Shown here: positions 12,111-12,323 of the stretch, piece by piece | How positions within the stretch are numbered: position 1 is the stretch's first letter | Layout: every line of letters starts with the position of its first letter | NCBI GenBank assembly: GCA_026390245.1 | Contig: JAPLGI010000117.1 | Span: forward strand, 1 to 12,323 | Direction: 5' to 3' | Source of the DNA: Caldisericota bacterium | GTDB lineage: Bacteria > Caldisericota > Caldisericia > Cryosericales > Cryosericaceae | Length of the DNA stretch: 12,323 nt | Notes under the pieces: generated by a model | Told to the model about the DNA's origin: nothing | The model's input: only the letters and a program-made list of their open reading frames with translations | Databases searched by the model: none | Translations under genes and position numbers: made by a program

Positions 12111-12323
12111 GTGAGACGAGTCTTCCGCGTGGCTTGGCGCGCAATGCTCATATCATCGCTTGCAACGGTGTCCTGGTTGATTCTTGGTACCAGGCCTCTG
12201 TTCTATCTCGCTGCTCTCATCACGACGTACACGGCAGTCATGGTCCCGCTCGTGCTGAGGACAAGCGACCTCACCACAGTCGCCAAGCACCTGCGACACG
12301 CGGTCGTGCAGATGAAGTCACAG
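12111..12323 (+). CDS. Small membrane protein, partial; possibly ATP synthase subunit I
   Basis: An open frame runs from GTG 12111 to the right edge (71 codons) with no stop. An in-frame TAG at 12093 limits the start, and GAGGG (12102-12106) lies 4 nt before the GTG. The protein starts basic (RRVFRVAWR), then has two hydrophobic stretches (about 12-25 and 29-50; LFYLAALITTYTAVMVPLVL) and a charged tail with LRTSDLTTVAKHLRH. A short basic, two-helix protein of this type would suit AtpI of the ATP synthase operon, but the resemblance is loose and the downstream genes are not visible. Alternatively it is an unrelated small membrane protein. The upstream 220 bp hold only tiny frames and a promoter candidate. 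Confidence 0.45.
   Translation, partial: MRRVFRVAWRAMLISSLATVSWLILGTRPLFYLAALITTYTAVMVPLVLRTSDLTTVAKHLRHAVVQMKSQ

Overview
This is a bacterial window of moderately high G+C with dense genes, Shine-Dalgarno starts, a mix of ATG, GTG and TTG starts, and TGA, TAA and TAG all used as stops (standard code). The gene set is a lipoprotein peptidase, tandem phosphofructokinases, an NtrB/NtrC-type two-component pair, paired DegV proteins and an SdpI-type membrane protein. It fits a Gram-positive-like or deep-branching bacterial lineage, but nothing here fixes the phylum. I see no rRNA, tRNA, CRISPR array, transposase or phage gene.

Left part, minus strand (1-2460), reading in the direction of transcription. 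A promoter (-35 TTGACA at 2455-2460, -10 TACGAT at 2433-2438) carries a perfect 13-bp palindrome over its -10. A roughly 115-nt leader follows, with an 18-bp phased repeat and a long inverted repeat. Next come two very small ORFs (26 and 29 codons) with strong ribosome binding sites, then a GTG-started winged-helix (ArsR-like) regulator. A second promoter (-10 at 1251-1256) then serves a tandem-duplicated SdpI family membrane protein and a membrane-anchored bacterial PH-domain protein cut by the left edge. The regulator/SdpI pairing recalls the Bacillus sdpRI autorepressor/immunity pair, but no SDP toxin gene is visible.

Middle part. A zinc M28 aminopeptidase-like lipoprotein with a PA domain (2528-3955, minus) is divergent from an operon of two phosphofructokinases (4111-6089). 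The first has PPi-type active-site residues. The second is ATP-PFK-like with two unusual substitutions. A TTG-started sensor histidine kinase (6115-7512) and a sigma-54-activating response regulator (7549-8991) follow, then an intrinsic terminator at 9026-9060. The layout hints that glycolytic flux and the two-component system are co-expressed.

Right part. An EamA/DMT exporter (9139-10038) appears to be transcribed almost leaderless. It converges on, and overlaps by 41 bp, the first of two tandem DegV/FakB-like fatty-acid-binding proteins (minus). The upstream degV copy has a perfect 30-bp tandem duplication that includes its ribosome binding site. A partial small membrane protein, possibly ATP synthase subunit I, runs off the right edge behind two tiny overlapping reading frames.
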